This document shows, in pieces, positions 37,202-46,036 of a DNA stretch of 54,416 bases (within the stretch, counting starts at the first letter, position 1; each line of letters starts with the position of its first letter). The translations under genes were made by a program, and so were the position numbers. The DNA is from Tannerellaceae bacterium (GTDB lineage: Bacteria > Bacteroidota > Bacteroidia > Bacteroidales > Tannerellaceae): positions 1 through 54,416 of the forward strand of contig JAISWO010000019.1 of NCBI GenBank assembly GCA_031271045.1, in the 5' to 3' direction. The notes under the pieces are model-generated. The model saw only the letters and a program-made list of their open reading frames with translations, did no database searches and had not been told where the DNA came from.

Positions 37202-38095
37202 ATGCAAAACAACACCAACCAACCGCAATGCCCCTCATGCGGATCCGAAGAAAAAGATCAACTATTTGAAAGCATTGACATAAAACAAAGCAGAGAAAGA
37301 TTCCCAATCGTAAAATGCCGCAACTGCCAACTCATCTATACAGCCTCTGCCCCCACCTTCGATCGCATAAGCCAATACTACGGCAAGACCTACTATTCCT
37401 ACACCCACGCACCAACCCCTCACCGGCAAGCCGAAAACCCGGAAGAAAGTACAACAGACAAACAACGATACCTCGACATCGGTTGCGGCTCCGGATGGCA
37501 CATAGCCAAGAAGATGCAGGAAGGTTATGACGCCTATGGCATTGAAATAGACCCCGAAGTCGTACGCCAATGCGTCAATAGCGGCCTGAAAGTGAAGCAA
37601 GCCATAAACGGAAAAATAAATTACGAAAGCCATTACTTCGACCACATCCGCTTAAATCACGTTCTGGAACATCTGCACGACTTAGACAGCATCATGAGCG
37701 AAATATACCGCTGCCTCAAGCCTGCCGGGACACTGCAAATCTCCGTTCCCAACATCGAATCCTATGATGCGAAAATCTATGGCAAATACTGGCGGCATCT
37801 GGACGTGCCAAGGCACCTCTATCATTTCAGCAAAGACACCCTGAGCGCCCTGCTGCTGAAACACCATTTCACATCTTTGCAAATATCCACCGGCAGGAAA
37901 GCCATAACGCTACCTTACATAAGAGGACTGTATACGACATTCAAAACCATCGCATTGGACCGCAACATCATCTATGCCTGCATCACAATGACTAAAAACA
38001 TTGTGAAGTACCTTATCCACCGGAACAAAAAACACGAAGGCATCGATCTAAACCTTATAGCAACAGCCGGCAAAACCGACAACACTAAATCGTAA
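37202..38095 (+). CDS. Class I SAM-dependent methyltransferase with N-terminal zinc ribbon
   Basis: A 297-residue protein. Residues 10-45 hold two Cys pairs (CPSCGSEEKD and CRNCQLIY), a zinc ribbon. The Methyltransferase_23/12 domain (about 85-210) has motif I YLDIGCGSGWHIAKK, the acidic motif II GIEIDPE and NHVLEHLHDLDSIM. Such enzymes often methylate sugars or small molecules in surface-glycan pathways, but the substrate is unknown here. Its codons look richer in A than in neighbouring genes, which could hint at transfer, though I have not measured it. Confidence 0.85.
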   Translation: MQNNTNQPQCPSCGSEEKDQLFESIDIKQSRERFPIVKCRNCQLIYTASAPTFDRISQYYGKTYYSYTHAPTPHRQAENPEESTTDKQRYLDIGCGSGWHIAKKMQEGYDAYGIEIDPEVVRQCVNSGLKVKQAINGKINYESHYFDHIRLNHVLEHLHDLDSIMSEIYRCLKPAGTLQISVPNIESYDAKIYGKYWRHLDVPRHLYHFSKDTLSALLLKHHFTSLQISTGRKAITLPYIRGLYTTFKTIALDRNIIYACITMTKNIVKYLIHRNKKHEGIDLNLIATAGKTDNTKS

Positions 38096-38123
38096 ATAGT
38101 AAGAACGTCTACTCTTTTTTTAA

Positions 38124-38131
38124 TACCTTTG
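38124..38131 (+). promoter_or_regulatory. -7 promoter element for the CoA transferase
   Basis: TACCTTTG is an exact match, 51 bases before the CoA transferase start. Confidence 0.65.
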
Positions 38132-38182
38132 CGGCCAAATTAACAAATAAATGTATTTTCAATATTTTAATCATAGACCATC

Positions 38183-39676
38183 ATGGCGCTAAAGTTTATT
38201 ACAGCAGAAGAAGCTGCATCGTATGTCCATCACGACGATAACGTCGGCTTCAGCGGTTTCACACCGGCCGGTTGCCCCAAAGCCGTTCCGGCAGCAATCG
38301 CAAAAAAGGCAAAAGAAGAACACGACAAAGGAAATCCGTTCCAGATAGGAATATTCACCGGAGCATCTACCGGCGACCTGTTGGACGGAGAACTTGCGCG
38401 AGCCAAAGCAATCAAATTCCGCACCCCCTATCAGTCGAACAAAGACCTGCGGGCGCTTATGAACAGCGGAGGAACAAATTATTTCGACCTTCACCTCTCG
38501 GAAGTTCCGCAACTGCTGCGTTACGGCTTCCTCGGCAAAGTGGACGTCGCCATCATTGAAGCGGCCGACGTAACCGAAGACGGCGAAATCATTCCTACCG
38601 CCGGCGTCGGTATCACCCCGACGATCTGTCGCCTGGCCGACCGCATCATCGTCGAACTAAACCAATCGCATCCGAAAACCATTCGCGGGATGCACGATAT
38701 TTACGAACCGGCCGACCCTCCCTACCGCCGCGAGATCCCGGTATATACCCCCTCCGACCGCATCGGTACGCCCTACGTAAAAGTCGATCCGGCAAAGATC
38801 GCAGGCGTCGTTACCACCGACCTGATCAACGAAGGAGGCGCCTTCACCCCCTTGGATGACGCAACGCTGGCCATCGGACGCAATGTAGCCGCCTTCTTAG
38901 TAGGAGAAATGAAAGCCGGACGCCTGCCCAAAGACTTCGTCCCCTTGCAGAGCGGAGTAGGCAACGTGGCCAATGCCGTATTAGGCTCTATGGGAGATAA
39001 TAAAGAGATCCCCCCCTTTAATGTCTATACCGAAGTGATTCAAGACTCCGTCATCAAACTGATGAAAGCCGGACGCGTAAAATTCGTTAGCGGTTGCTCG
39101 CTGACCGTAAGCAATGAAGTCCTGACCGACATATACACTCACCTTGATTTCTTCAAAGACAAAATATTGCTCCGTCCGCAGGAAATATCCAACAACCCCG
39201 AAGTAGCTCGTCGCTTGGGATTGGTAGCCATCAATACAGCATTGGAAGCCGACATCTTCGGGAACATCAATTCCACGCACGTATCCGGCACGCGGATGAT
39301 GAACGGTATCGGAGGGTCGGGCGACTTTACCCGTGCCGCCATGGTTTCCATATTTACTACCCCATCGACAGCCAAAGAAGGAAAGATCAGCGCATTCGTG
39401 CCGATGGTTTCTCATCTGGATCATAACGAACATTCCGTGAAGGTGATTATTACCGAATATGGCGTAGCCGACTTGCGCGGGACGTCTCCTGTTCAGCGTG
39501 CACGCCGGATCATCGACAATTGCGTGCATCCCGACTACCGGCCCCTGTTGAATGAATATCTCGCAATGGGTATCAAAGGTCATACACCGCAAAACCTCAA
39601 CTGCTGTTTTGCTTTCCATCAGGAATTAGCCAACAGCGGGGATATGCGCAATGTCGACTGGAACCGGTATAAATAA
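38183..39676 (+). CDS. Acetyl-CoA hydrolase/transferase family (succinate-CoA transferase type)
   Basis: A 497-residue class I CoA transferase of the Cat1/AarC/ScpC family. The predicted catalytic Glu284 lies in VYTEVIQDSV; the CoA-site loops GFSGFTPAG (N-terminal) and SGVGNVANAVL are present, as is NSTHVSGTRMMNGIGGSGDF in the C-terminal domain. In Bacteroidota this enzyme links succinate, propionate or acetate to their CoA esters in anaerobic fermentation. Monocistronic, with its own promoter and a hairpin after the stop. Confidence 0.92.
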   Translation: MALKFITAEEAASYVHHDDNVGFSGFTPAGCPKAVPAAIAKKAKEEHDKGNPFQIGIFTGASTGDLLDGELARAKAIKFRTPYQSNKDLRALMNSGGTNYFDLHLSEVPQLLRYGFLGKVDVAIIEAADVTEDGEIIPTAGVGITPTICRLADRIIVELNQSHPKTIRGMHDIYEPADPPYRREIPVYTPSDRIGTPYVKVDPAKIAGVVTTDLINEGGAFTPLDDATLAIGRNVAAFLVGEMKAGRLPKDFVPLQSGVGNVANAVLGSMGDNKEIPPFNVYTEVIQDSVIKLMKAGRVKFVSGCSLTVSNEVLTDIYTHLDFFKDKILLRPQEISNNPEVARRLGLVAINTALEADIFGNINSTHVSGTRMMNGIGGSGDFTRAAMVSIFTTPSTAKEGKISAFVPMVSHLDHNEHSVKVIITEYGVADLRGTSPVQRARRIIDNCVHPDYRPLLNEYLAMGIKGHTPQNLNCCFAFHQELANSGDMRNVDWNRYK

Positions 39677-39690
39677 AACGAAACAGAGAT

Positions 39691-39728
39691 GAAGCATTCC
39701 GTAAAGGGATGCTTCAATCCGTTTTCTT
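39691..39728 (+). terminator. Terminator after the CoA transferase
   Basis: GAAGCATTCC and GGGATGCTTC pair around GTAAA, followed after a few bases by TTTTCTTTTT. It overlaps the 3' end of the convergent lipoprotein gene and may serve both directions. Confidence 0.65.
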
Positions 39729-40127
39729 TTTGACAAAATACATCAGACGGTTGTCCTTATTCCAATCCACCGTCAAGACGTTCACAGATAAGGTCCCGAT
39801 TCTTCTCTGATTTTCTTCACTCATAATAATCTCCGGATACTTGACGGTATATGTTCCTGTCGTCTGATCGTAAATGGAATCTTTGTACGAAGCGTCTTTT
39901 ATACTTTCCGTCTTTTTCCTGCTGTAAATATAAGTGTAGGTGTCTCGCTCGAATAGCAGCGTATCGTTCTCCATACAAGAATACAAGGGGTTATTCTCCT
40001 CGTCGAGGACAGGTCCCGAACTGAAACGAACCCATACCGTTCCATCTAAAAAACCGGGAGCAGCTTCCTCCTTGAAACAAGAGAACAAGAGGGTGGAAAC
40101 AAGATATAAAACAATCATTTTTTTCAT
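39714..40127 (-). CDS. Small lipoprotein, unknown function
   Basis: A 137-residue protein with a lipoprotein signal peptide (VLYLVSTLLFSC, lipobox Cys17). The mature part is polar and probably beta-rich (FLDGTVWVRFSSG, DTYTYIYSRKK, YTVKYPEIIM). It resembles small Bacteroidota lipoproteins with a lipocalin-like look, but I do not recognise the family. Monocistronic on the minus strand, converging on the CoA transferase. Confidence 0.7.
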   Translation of the reverse strand: MKKMIVLYLVSTLLFSCFKEEAAPGFLDGTVWVRFSSGPVLDEENNPLYSCMENDTLLFERDTYTYIYSRKKTESIKDASYKDSIYDQTTGTYTVKYPEIIMSEENQRRIGTLSVNVLTVDWNKDNRLMYFVKKKTD

Positions 40128-40167
40128 GCGAGGCTCTATTTTATAACTGTGGGGGATAAAGATATTA

Positions 40168-41001
40168 CTATTGGTTTAATTTCCCTTCCAGATAGGTTTT
40201 CTTTTTTATGGCCTTAGCCCGTTCGTTCGTCAGACGGTGAACATCGGCAAGCAGGACGGCCAGGTTGTAGGTCAATACCAGGGATTGTTTGTCGGCTTCT
40301 TCCATATAGATGGTATACGTTCGTTCTCCGCCGGTATAATCTACTTTGATGCGTTCTTTGGCGTTGGCATAGATAAATTTAATAGCATCGGCGCCTTTCT
40401 CTGCTTTGTATTGTACTATTTCCGAGACATGCCCATTATCCTCGAAACGGTAATTAAGGCCGCCATCATACGCAATCGGGTTCGTCTGGGCAAAAAGGCC
40501 ATCTTTGGTGCTCACTCGTATTCCTGTATGATTCACCGGGCGGCTACCGAAATAAACGCTTGTCAGGTACATCTCACCTTTTTCGTTTACTCCGCAACGG
40601 ATATAGTTCCGCTCCACGTTTCGCTCTACTGTTTGCTGCGGGCGCAGGTAATTACCGGCTTCTTCGTAGGCGGAATCTTTTTCAAAGACAAAGCCTTTGG
40701 CCACATCCTTTGCTTCGGCTTGCCGGACAGGAAGCAGACTGTCACAATATGCAATGTTACGTTCTGCTTCCTTTATTTCTATCAGCCGCGTCAATTCGAG
40801 CGCTTTGCGTAAGACTTTCGCCTGCGCAGGATATTGGGCGCGGATACTGTCTATTTCATTCCTGGCGGCCTGCCATTTGTTTTCCTCGTACAGGTTTCCG
40901 GCGAGGGCCAATCGAGTCATTGCTTCCTTTTCCTGTCCGCTGCATCCGGCCATCAGCCAGGAAGCGGCAAGGATGATGAGATAATAAACAGACCTTTTCA
41001 A
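40168..41001 (-). CDS. Lipoprotein, unknown function
   Basis: A 277-residue predicted lipoprotein (YYLIILAASWLMAGC, Cys20). Helical N-terminal region (about 25-90, with KWQAARNEIDSIRAQYP, TPR-like spacing), then a beta-rich domain (YLTSVYFGSRPVNHTGIRV) and a helical C-terminus. Its start overlaps the end of the membrane protein gene by 4 bases (ATGA type), so the two are probably coupled. Function unknown. Confidence 0.78.
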   Translation of the reverse strand: MKRSVYYLIILAASWLMAGCSGQEKEAMTRLALAGNLYEENKWQAARNEIDSIRAQYPAQAKVLRKALELTRLIEIKEAERNIAYCDSLLPVRQAEAKDVAKGFVFEKDSAYEEAGNYLRPQQTVERNVERNYIRCGVNEKGEMYLTSVYFGSRPVNHTGIRVSTKDGLFAQTNPIAYDGGLNYRFEDNGHVSEIVQYKAEKGADAIKFIYANAKERIKVDYTGGERTYTIYMEEADKQSLVLTYNLAVLLADVHRLTNERAKAIKKKTYLEGKLNQ

Positions 41002-41750
41002 CGGTTACGATTCAGTTGGCGGAAGGTGTAACAATACATCATCAACATAAGCGGATATGCAACAAAAAGGCCTATCAGGAACAAAAGGAAGCCGGCAATG
41101 AAGAGGCCCAGCCACACTAATGCCAGGAGGAAGAGCGGCAGTTCCTGTCCTTTCGTTATCTGCCAGCTCTTTTTGAGCGATTCGATGATCCCGGCATCTT
41201 CCTCTATGATGAATGCCTGGTAAAACATCAAACGGATCGCCACGTATATGGCGGGAAGGAGCAGGACTAACGTGCCGAGGAGGATTCCGCACAGGGCTGC
41301 TCCATGACCTTCCGGTATGAGAGGCAGTCCGTTGACGTCGAGAGCGATCTCACTGATAAATGAGTTTTGGAACAGCCAATAGAAGTACGGCGCCAAAAAC
41401 AGCGTGACGATTATCGATACAGCAATACCTTGCAAAAGAGCGGCCACGAAGTAAACGCCTATCTTGCGCGCCTGCTGCCCGTAGGCCGATAAGCGCGGTT
41501 CGTCGCCATCCAGCGCCTGAAACAGGTTCTTCAGATATCCCAAATTGAAGATAAGGGCAAACACCACACTCGCTAGCTGGGAGACTATGGTCCCCGTCAT
41601 CGGGGACGAGAAGAGCGGCGGCAAAACCAAGGAGAGGATGAGGGAGAGGATGATATATCCGATCATCAGCCCGGCCAATATCCATATCTGAGACGCAAGC
41701 GCTTTCCAGGAAACGCTCAATACATTGGAGATAGTAAATCTTGATTCCAT
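40998..41750 (-). CDS. Multi-pass inner-membrane protein, unknown function
   Basis: A 250-residue protein with about five or six hydrophobic helices (for example LMIGYIILSLILSLVLPPLF, ILLGTLVLLLPAIYVAIRLM, and a C-terminal FIAGFLLFLIGLFVAYPL). The motif DAGIIESLKKSWQITKGQ between helices is like that of glycerophosphodiester-phosphodiesterase-associated membrane domains and DUF975 proteins. It is coupled to the following lipoprotein gene. A possible promoter (TATTTTTG, minus strand) lies at 41781-41788. Confidence 0.78.
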   Translation of the reverse strand: MESRFTISNVLSVSWKALASQIWILAGLMIGYIILSLILSLVLPPLFSSPMTGTIVSQLASVVFALIFNLGYLKNLFQALDGDEPRLSAYGQQARKIGVYFVAALLQGIAVSIIVTLFLAPYFYWLFQNSFISEIALDVNGLPLIPEGHGAALCGILLGTLVLLLPAIYVAIRLMFYQAFIIEEDAGIIESLKKSWQITKGQELPLFLLALVWLGLFIAGFLLFLIGLFVAYPLMLMMYCYTFRQLNRNR

Positions 41751-41789
41751 ACAAATAAGTTATTTAGTGAATAATGGTAGCAAAAATAA

Positions 41790-41828
41790 AAAAGGAAACC
41801 GATATGGCATCATACCGGTTTCTTTTAT
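41790..41828 (-). terminator. Terminator after mdh
   Basis: GAAACCGGTATG and CATATCGGTTTC pair on the minus strand, followed by CTTTTTTATTTTTG, 20 bases after the mdh stop. Confidence 0.8.
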
Positions 41829-41847
41829 TCTTTGAAAAAATACAGGA

Positions 41848-42789
41848 TTAAAGCGCCTTGATTTCTTTCAGTACGGCATTGGTTGCACGAACGGCGGCAG
41901 CGCTTTTGGCGAAGAGTTCTTTTTCTTCGGCGTTCAGATCCAGCTTAACGATTTCTTCTATTCCGTTTTTGCCGAGGATGACAGGGACGCCGATGCAGAT
42001 GTCCGATTCGCCGTATTCTCCGTCCAACGCTACGGAGCAGGGGATCTGCTTCCGTTGGTTGCGTATGATTGCTTCGGCCACGTAAGCTCCTGCGGCTCCC
42101 GGGGCGTACCAGGCGGATGTGCCGAGCAGGCCGGTCAGCGTGGCGCCGCCAACCATCGTGGCTTTGATGACTTCGGCCAGCTTCGTGTCGTTCAACAATT
42201 GGCTGACGGGGACGCCTTTGTAGGTGGCCAGCCGCGCCAGGGGGATCATGGTTGTATCGCCGTGTCCGCCGATAACGAGGCCTTCTACTTCATTGGCATT
42301 GCAATGCAGCGCCTGGGTCAGGTAGTATTTGAAACGGGAGCTGTCTAAGGCGCCTCCCATGCCGATGACGCGATTTTTGGGAAGGCCTAATGATTTGTAA
42401 GCCAGATAGGTCATCGTGTCCATCGGATTGGAGATAACGACCAGGATAGCTTGGGGGGAGTATTTCAGCGCGCTTTCTGCCACGTTCCGGACGATCCCAG
42501 CATTGACGCCGATCAGTTCTTCGCGGGTCATTCCCGGTTTGCGGGGGATGCCGGAGGTAATGATGATCACATCCGATCCGGCGGTCTTTGCGTAATCACC
42601 GGTGCATCCCACTACGGTTGAGTCGAATCCCAACAATTGGGCGGTCTGCATCATATCCATCGCTTTCCCTTCGGAGATGCCATCTTTTACATCGAGCATC
42701 ACGATTTCGTCTGCCACTTCATTATAAGCAAGTACGTTCGCACATGTAGCGCCTACGTTACCGGCTCCAACAACTGTTACTTTAGACAT
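41848..42789 (-). CDS. mdh: Malate dehydrogenase
   Basis: A 313-residue NAD-dependent malate dehydrogenase of the LDH-like type. NAD site VVGAGNVGATCA (6-17) with Asp33; substrate arginines Arg83 and Arg89 in IPRKPGMTREEL and Arg152; catalytic His176 in IGGHGDT. It interconverts malate and oxaloacetate, here probably in the reductive branch to succinate, which fits the succinate-CoA transferase nearby. Monocistronic with promoter TACCTTTG at 42848-42855 and a terminator. Confidence 0.96.
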   Translation of the reverse strand: MSKVTVVGAGNVGATCANVLAYNEVADEIVMLDVKDGISEGKAMDMMQTAQLLGFDSTVVGCTGDYAKTAGSDVIIITSGIPRKPGMTREELIGVNAGIVRNVAESALKYSPQAILVVISNPMDTMTYLAYKSLGLPKNRVIGMGGALDSSRFKYYLTQALHCNANEVEGLVIGGHGDTTMIPLARLATYKGVPVSQLLNDTKLAEVIKATMVGGATLTGLLGTSAWYAPGAAGAYVAEAIIRNQRKQIPCSVALDGEYGESDICIGVPVILGKNGIEEIVKLDLNAEEKELFAKSAAAVRATNAVLKEIKAL

Positions 42790-42847
42790 AATTGATACGT
42801 TTTTTGATTGATAATATATTATTCCTTTAAATTTCTCTTATGCCCGG

Positions 42848-42855
42848 CAAAGGTA
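42848..42855 (-). promoter_or_regulatory. -7 promoter element for mdh
   Basis: The minus strand reads TACCTTTG, an exact match 59 bases before the mdh start. Confidence 0.6.
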
Positions 42856-42919
42856 CTAATGTATCGGTATGCAAAGAAGCCTTTCCACGTATTTTATTCC
42901 CGGCGGCATCTTAAATATC

Positions 42920-43065
42920 GTAAAGTCACCCATTCAGATGGCAGTCCCAATCGTTCAAAAGATAAGGTCACCCATTCAAATGGGTAGAGTTACTCATTCA
43001 AATAGGTGAGGCAACCATTAAAATGTGTAAGGTTTCATCCAGAGGGAGTAAGACATCCTTTGAGA
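42920..43065. repeat. Array 4: about six degenerate palindromic units, spacing 20-22 bp
   Basis: CCCATTCAAATGGG (a palindrome) and degenerate copies have their CATTCA-like cores at 42931, 42952, 42973, 42995, 43016 and 43036. It lies between the 5' side of mdh and the 3' end of rlmI. The rest of the gap up to 43169 shows no convincing gene. Confidence 0.75.
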
Positions 43066-43169
43066 CAGGAAACCAGGAATCCGAACATGGAAAAACTGAA
43101 AGAGCAAATAAGGCAGCAGGAAAAATCGGAAGAGAGAATAAAACTGCCTCTTTCTTTCATAAGCGCCGG

Positions 43170-44354
43170 TTATTCGACATGCAGGACGAGGCCCTTGAGG
43201 TATTCGCCTTCGGGGTGGTAGATATTGATAGGGTGGTCGGCGGGCTGGGTCAGTTGGTGGAGGATCCGTACGTGGCGGCCGGACTGGGCGGCGGCGCTGA
43301 AGACGGTCAGGCGGAAGGTTTCTTTGCTTACGACCTGGGAACAGGAAAAGGTGAAGAGGATGCCGCCAGGACGGATCTTGTCGAAGGCGGCGGCGTTGAG
43401 TTTGCGGTAGCCTTGCAGGGCATTGCGCAGGACGTCTTTGTGTTTGGCAAAGGCCGGAGGGTCGAGGACGATCAGGTCGTAGCGTCCGGCGGCTTTGTCT
43501 AAGTATTTGAAGGCGTCTTCGGCAAAGGCTTCGTGGCGGTCGTCGCCAAGGAAGTTGAGTTCGATATTCTTTTTTGTCAGCAAGATGGCTTTGGCCGAGC
43601 TGTCGACCGAATGGACCGAGCGCGCACCACCACGCATGGCATAGAAGGAGAAGCCGCCAGTGTAGCAGAACATATTGAGTACGTCGCGGCCGCGGGCGTA
43701 GGATTCGAGCAGGGAACGGTTGTCGCGCTGGTCGACGAAGAAGCCGGTTTTCTGTCCCTTTTGCCAGTCGACGTAGAATTGCAGTCCGTTTTCGATGGCG
43801 ATGTCTTCCACTTCGTTACCGTAGAGGCAACCATCTTCGCAGGGGAGGCCGGCTTTGAAGGGGAGGGTTGTTTCCGATTTATAATAGACAGTACGGAGGG
43901 TGTCACCCATCACGGTGAGGAGGGCGTCGGTCAGGGCTCCCCTGGCGTGGTGCATCCCGACGGAGTGAGCCTGCATGACGGCGGTATGGGCGTAGACGTC
44001 GACAACGAGTCCCGGCAGGTTATCGCCTTCGCCGTGAACGAGGCGGTAGGTATTGTGGTTTTCTGCTGCGACGAGGCCTAAGGATTGGCGGAGGGCGTAG
44101 GCGGCGCGCAGTCTTCCGATCCAGAAGTCGTTGTCGATGGTGACGGGTTGGAACGAGAGTACGCGCACGGCGATACTGCCGATCTGATAGTGCCCGACGG
44201 CGATGAAGAGGCGGTTGGCGGTGAAGACTTCGACAATGTCTCCTTCCTGGGGCTCGCCTTCGATTGTCTGTATGGCGCCTGAGAATATCCAGGGATGGAA
44301 GCGCAGGAGGGATTCTTCTTTCTTGGGTTTGAGAATGATTTTATGGTAGTTCAT
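43170..44354 (-). CDS. rlmI: 23S rRNA cytosine methyltransferase RlmI-type
   Basis: A 394-residue class I SAM-dependent methyltransferase. An N-terminal PUA domain (about 1-75, GDIVEVFTANRLFIAVGHY) is followed by the catalytic domain: GFFVDQRDNR, motif I DVLNMFCYTGGFSFYAM, and LIVLDPPAFAKHKDVL. In E. coli, RlmI makes m5C1962 in 23S rRNA. Its start is 3 bases from the exonuclease stop, so it belongs to the DUF5063-exonuclease-rlmI run. Confidence 0.9.
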   Translation of the reverse strand: MNYHKIILKPKKEESLLRFHPWIFSGAIQTIEGEPQEGDIVEVFTANRLFIAVGHYQIGSIAVRVLSFQPVTIDNDFWIGRLRAAYALRQSLGLVAAENHNTYRLVHGEGDNLPGLVVDVYAHTAVMQAHSVGMHHARGALTDALLTVMGDTLRTVYYKSETTLPFKAGLPCEDGCLYGNEVEDIAIENGLQFYVDWQKGQKTGFFVDQRDNRSLLESYARGRDVLNMFCYTGGFSFYAMRGGARSVHSVDSSAKAILLTKKNIELNFLGDDRHEAFAEDAFKYLDKAAGRYDLIVLDPPAFAKHKDVLRNALQGYRKLNAAAFDKIRPGGILFTFSCSQVVSKETFRLTVFSAAAQSGRHVRILHQLTQPADHPINIYHPEGEYLKGLVLHVE

Positions 44355-44357
44355 TAT

Positions 44358-44933
44358 TTATTCCTGATTTAAATGATCGTAGATGACGAGGCAGGCCCAG
44401 GCGTCGAGGGCGGCATATTTCTTTTGCGATTCGGAAAGGGCGTCGGCATCCCAGTTGGTGAGGCGTTGTCCTTTGGATATTCTTTTGCCGAAGAGGATGG
44501 CGTATATTTTTTGCAGGCTGGCGTCTTCGATACCGAAGCGTCCGACGTAGTCTTGCAGGTCGAGGAAGTTGGCCGGTTCGGCGTTGGTTCGTTTGCGCAG
44601 GGCGCCGAAGTCGTCGCGCAGGGAGAGTCCTATTTTCAGGATGGAGGGATCGGAGAGGAAGGCTTCCAGCGACGGCGGCAGTCCGATTTTGTTCAATCGG
44701 AAGAGGAAGCAGCAGTCTTCGGTGGCTATTTGTATGAGCGAGAGTTTGAAGCGTTTTCCTTTCTTGAAGCTTGGGCGGGTTTCGGTATCGAAGCCTACTT
44801 TTGCATACTGCGACAGGTATTCAACGGCGAGGAGGGCGTCTTTTTTCTGATCTACGACGACAATCCGACCTTTGTATTCTTCGGCCGGCAGGAGAGCTAT
44901 TGCGTCTTTTGTTATAGTGGGTATATGTATCAT
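44358..44933 (-). CDS. 3'-5' exonuclease (RNase D-like, DEDDy)
   Basis: A 191-residue protein made of a single DEDDy exonuclease domain: ExoI VGFDTETRPSF, ExoII SLRDDFGALRK, ExoIII KYAALDAWACL. It lacks the HRDC domain of RNase D, like other short Bacteroidota members. Its start overlaps the DUF5063 stop by 4 bases. It probably trims RNA or DNA 3' ends; the substrate is not known. Confidence 0.9.
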   Translation of the reverse strand: MIHIPTITKDAIALLPAEEYKGRIVVVDQKKDALLAVEYLSQYAKVGFDTETRPSFKKGKRFKLSLIQIATEDCCFLFRLNKIGLPPSLEAFLSDPSILKIGLSLRDDFGALRKRTNAEPANFLDLQDYVGRFGIEDASLQKIYAILFGKRISKGQRLTNWDADALSESQKKYAALDAWACLVIYDHLNQE

Positions 44934-45475
44934 TCGGTTGTTTGCATTTCTATACGGTCATCCTCATTATATCGTATGTCGTGAAGTGCTTTCAGGGCAT
45001 TGAGCAGTCGTTGTCCCCAGTATTGGCGGAAGTTTATCCGACACAGGGCAATGGCTTCGCGCATGAGGGGTTCGTTTTGTTGCCGGTAGAGGGAGATGAA
45101 GTTACCTGTATCCTGATAGATGTCGGCTAAGTTCTCCGATATGAATGCGGCGACGGGCGCATCACTGTAAGGCATATCGGGGTGGAAGGTTTCCAGATAG
45201 GTATCGTATGTGCCCAGCGTACCGGCTATTTGCGTGCGCAGCGATTCATACATCTCTTCCGTCACTTGGCCGGCGAGGCCGGTTTCTTCGTCGCAAGGTA
45301 TATCCGGCAGTAAAGTAGCTTTCAGATACAAGAGGGGTAATATCTTGGTTGCTGTGTCCACAAAGTCAAACAGGGAATATTTTTTCACCGCTTCGATGAA
45401 AGCGCAATACTCCAGCGCGACTGTTACAAATTCAATTGTATTACGCTCATATATCGTATCGTTTGTTGAAATCAT
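44930..45475 (-). CDS. DUF5063 domain protein
   Basis: A 181-residue soluble, mostly helical protein (FVTVALEYCAFIEAVKKYS, LLYLKATLLPDIP, INFRQYWGQRLLNALKALH), a good match to DUF5063, a family of unknown function. It is first in a three-gene run with the 3'-5' exonuclease (4-base overlap) and rlmI, a linkage seen in other Bacteroidota. Promoter TACATTTG on the minus strand at 45499-45506. Confidence 0.85.
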   Translation of the reverse strand: MISTNDTIYERNTIEFVTVALEYCAFIEAVKKYSLFDFVDTATKILPLLYLKATLLPDIPCDEETGLAGQVTEEMYESLRTQIAGTLGTYDTYLETFHPDMPYSDAPVAAFISENLADIYQDTGNFISLYRQQNEPLMREAIALCRINFRQYWGQRLLNALKALHDIRYNEDDRIEMQTTE

Positions 45476-45498
45476 TTCAAATACTTGTGATTAGTTCG

Positions 45499-45506
45499 CA
45501 AATGTA
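45499..45506 (-). promoter_or_regulatory. -7 promoter element for DUF5063-exonuclease-rlmI
   Basis: The minus strand reads TACATTTG, an exact match 24 bases before the DUF5063 start. Confidence 0.6.
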
Positions 45507-45582
45507 GCAATTTAATTAAAAACCGTCAGCAGATACCTTTGGTTTCTTTCCGGCCTTTCCAGTGAGGGGGGCTTTCCATATC

Positions 45583-45662
45583 GGGATGGCTGCTCTGATC
45601 CCAGGGGATCTTGCTCTGATTTCTGAGAATTTTCATGCTGATCCCAGGATTTTTGCCAGGAT
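45583..45662. repeat. Array 6: three to four degenerate units, spacing 21-22 bp
   Basis: GCTCTGATCCCAGG-like motifs have CTGATC/CTGATT starts at 45595, 45616 and 45638, then a partial copy (GCCAGGATG) at 45655. It lies left of the inverted-repeat element. Confidence 0.6.
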
Positions 45663-45680
45663 GTCGAAAAAAAACTCAGT

Positions 45681-45900
45681 CTTTTGACCTCTCCCCCAGC
45701 CCTCCTTCACCAGGTTGCTGAAAAATCCTTTCTTTTTTGGACGTCGCCTAATTTTTGCTTACGGATTGTTATTTTCAGGGCTAAAACATTCATTATTCAG
45801 CAAAAAAACTGACGTTTTTGAGGGGCGTAACTTCCAATTTGATAGCGTCAAAGACTTTTTATTCAGCCTGGTGGGGAACAGATGGAGGAGAGGTCAAAAG
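45681..45900. repeat. Long imperfect inverted repeat, MITE-like
   Basis: CTTTTGACCTCTCC at 45681-45694 is the perfect reverse complement of 45887-45900. The match continues inward (CACCAGGTTGCTGAA at 45709-45723 against TTCAGCCTGGTG at 45863-45874), making arms of about 40 bases around a centre of about 140 bases. No transposase and no clear target-site duplication are visible. An open frame of 102 codons across it looks fortuitous. Confidence 0.7.
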
Positions 45901-45907
45901 AAGCTGG

Positions 45908-45970
45908 GAACCTTCCGGCAATTCCTGGAAATCTTCCGCCAAACCTTGATATTTTCCGTCAAGTCTCGAG
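45908..45970. repeat. Array 7: three degenerate units, spacing 20-21 bp
   Basis: CCTTCCGGCAA, TCTTCCGCCAA and TTTTCCGTCAA follow one another with the CCG at 45915, 45936 and 45956. It lies right of the inverted-repeat element. Confidence 0.5.
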
Positions 45971-46036
45971 GCTTTTTACTCCCCCTTCAGGGAAAAGCCG
46001 TACATTCGTGGCATTATATCTAATGTATCTAAAATT

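Noticed and set aside
43087..43221. Small open frame starting MEKLKEQIRQQEKSEER
   Set aside because: It overlaps the 3' end of rlmI, its second half is clearly antisense noise, and no promoter is seen.
45715..46023. 102-codon open frame in the gap before the GNAT gene
   Set aside because: It runs across an inverted repeat and array 7 and shows no protein-like conservation.
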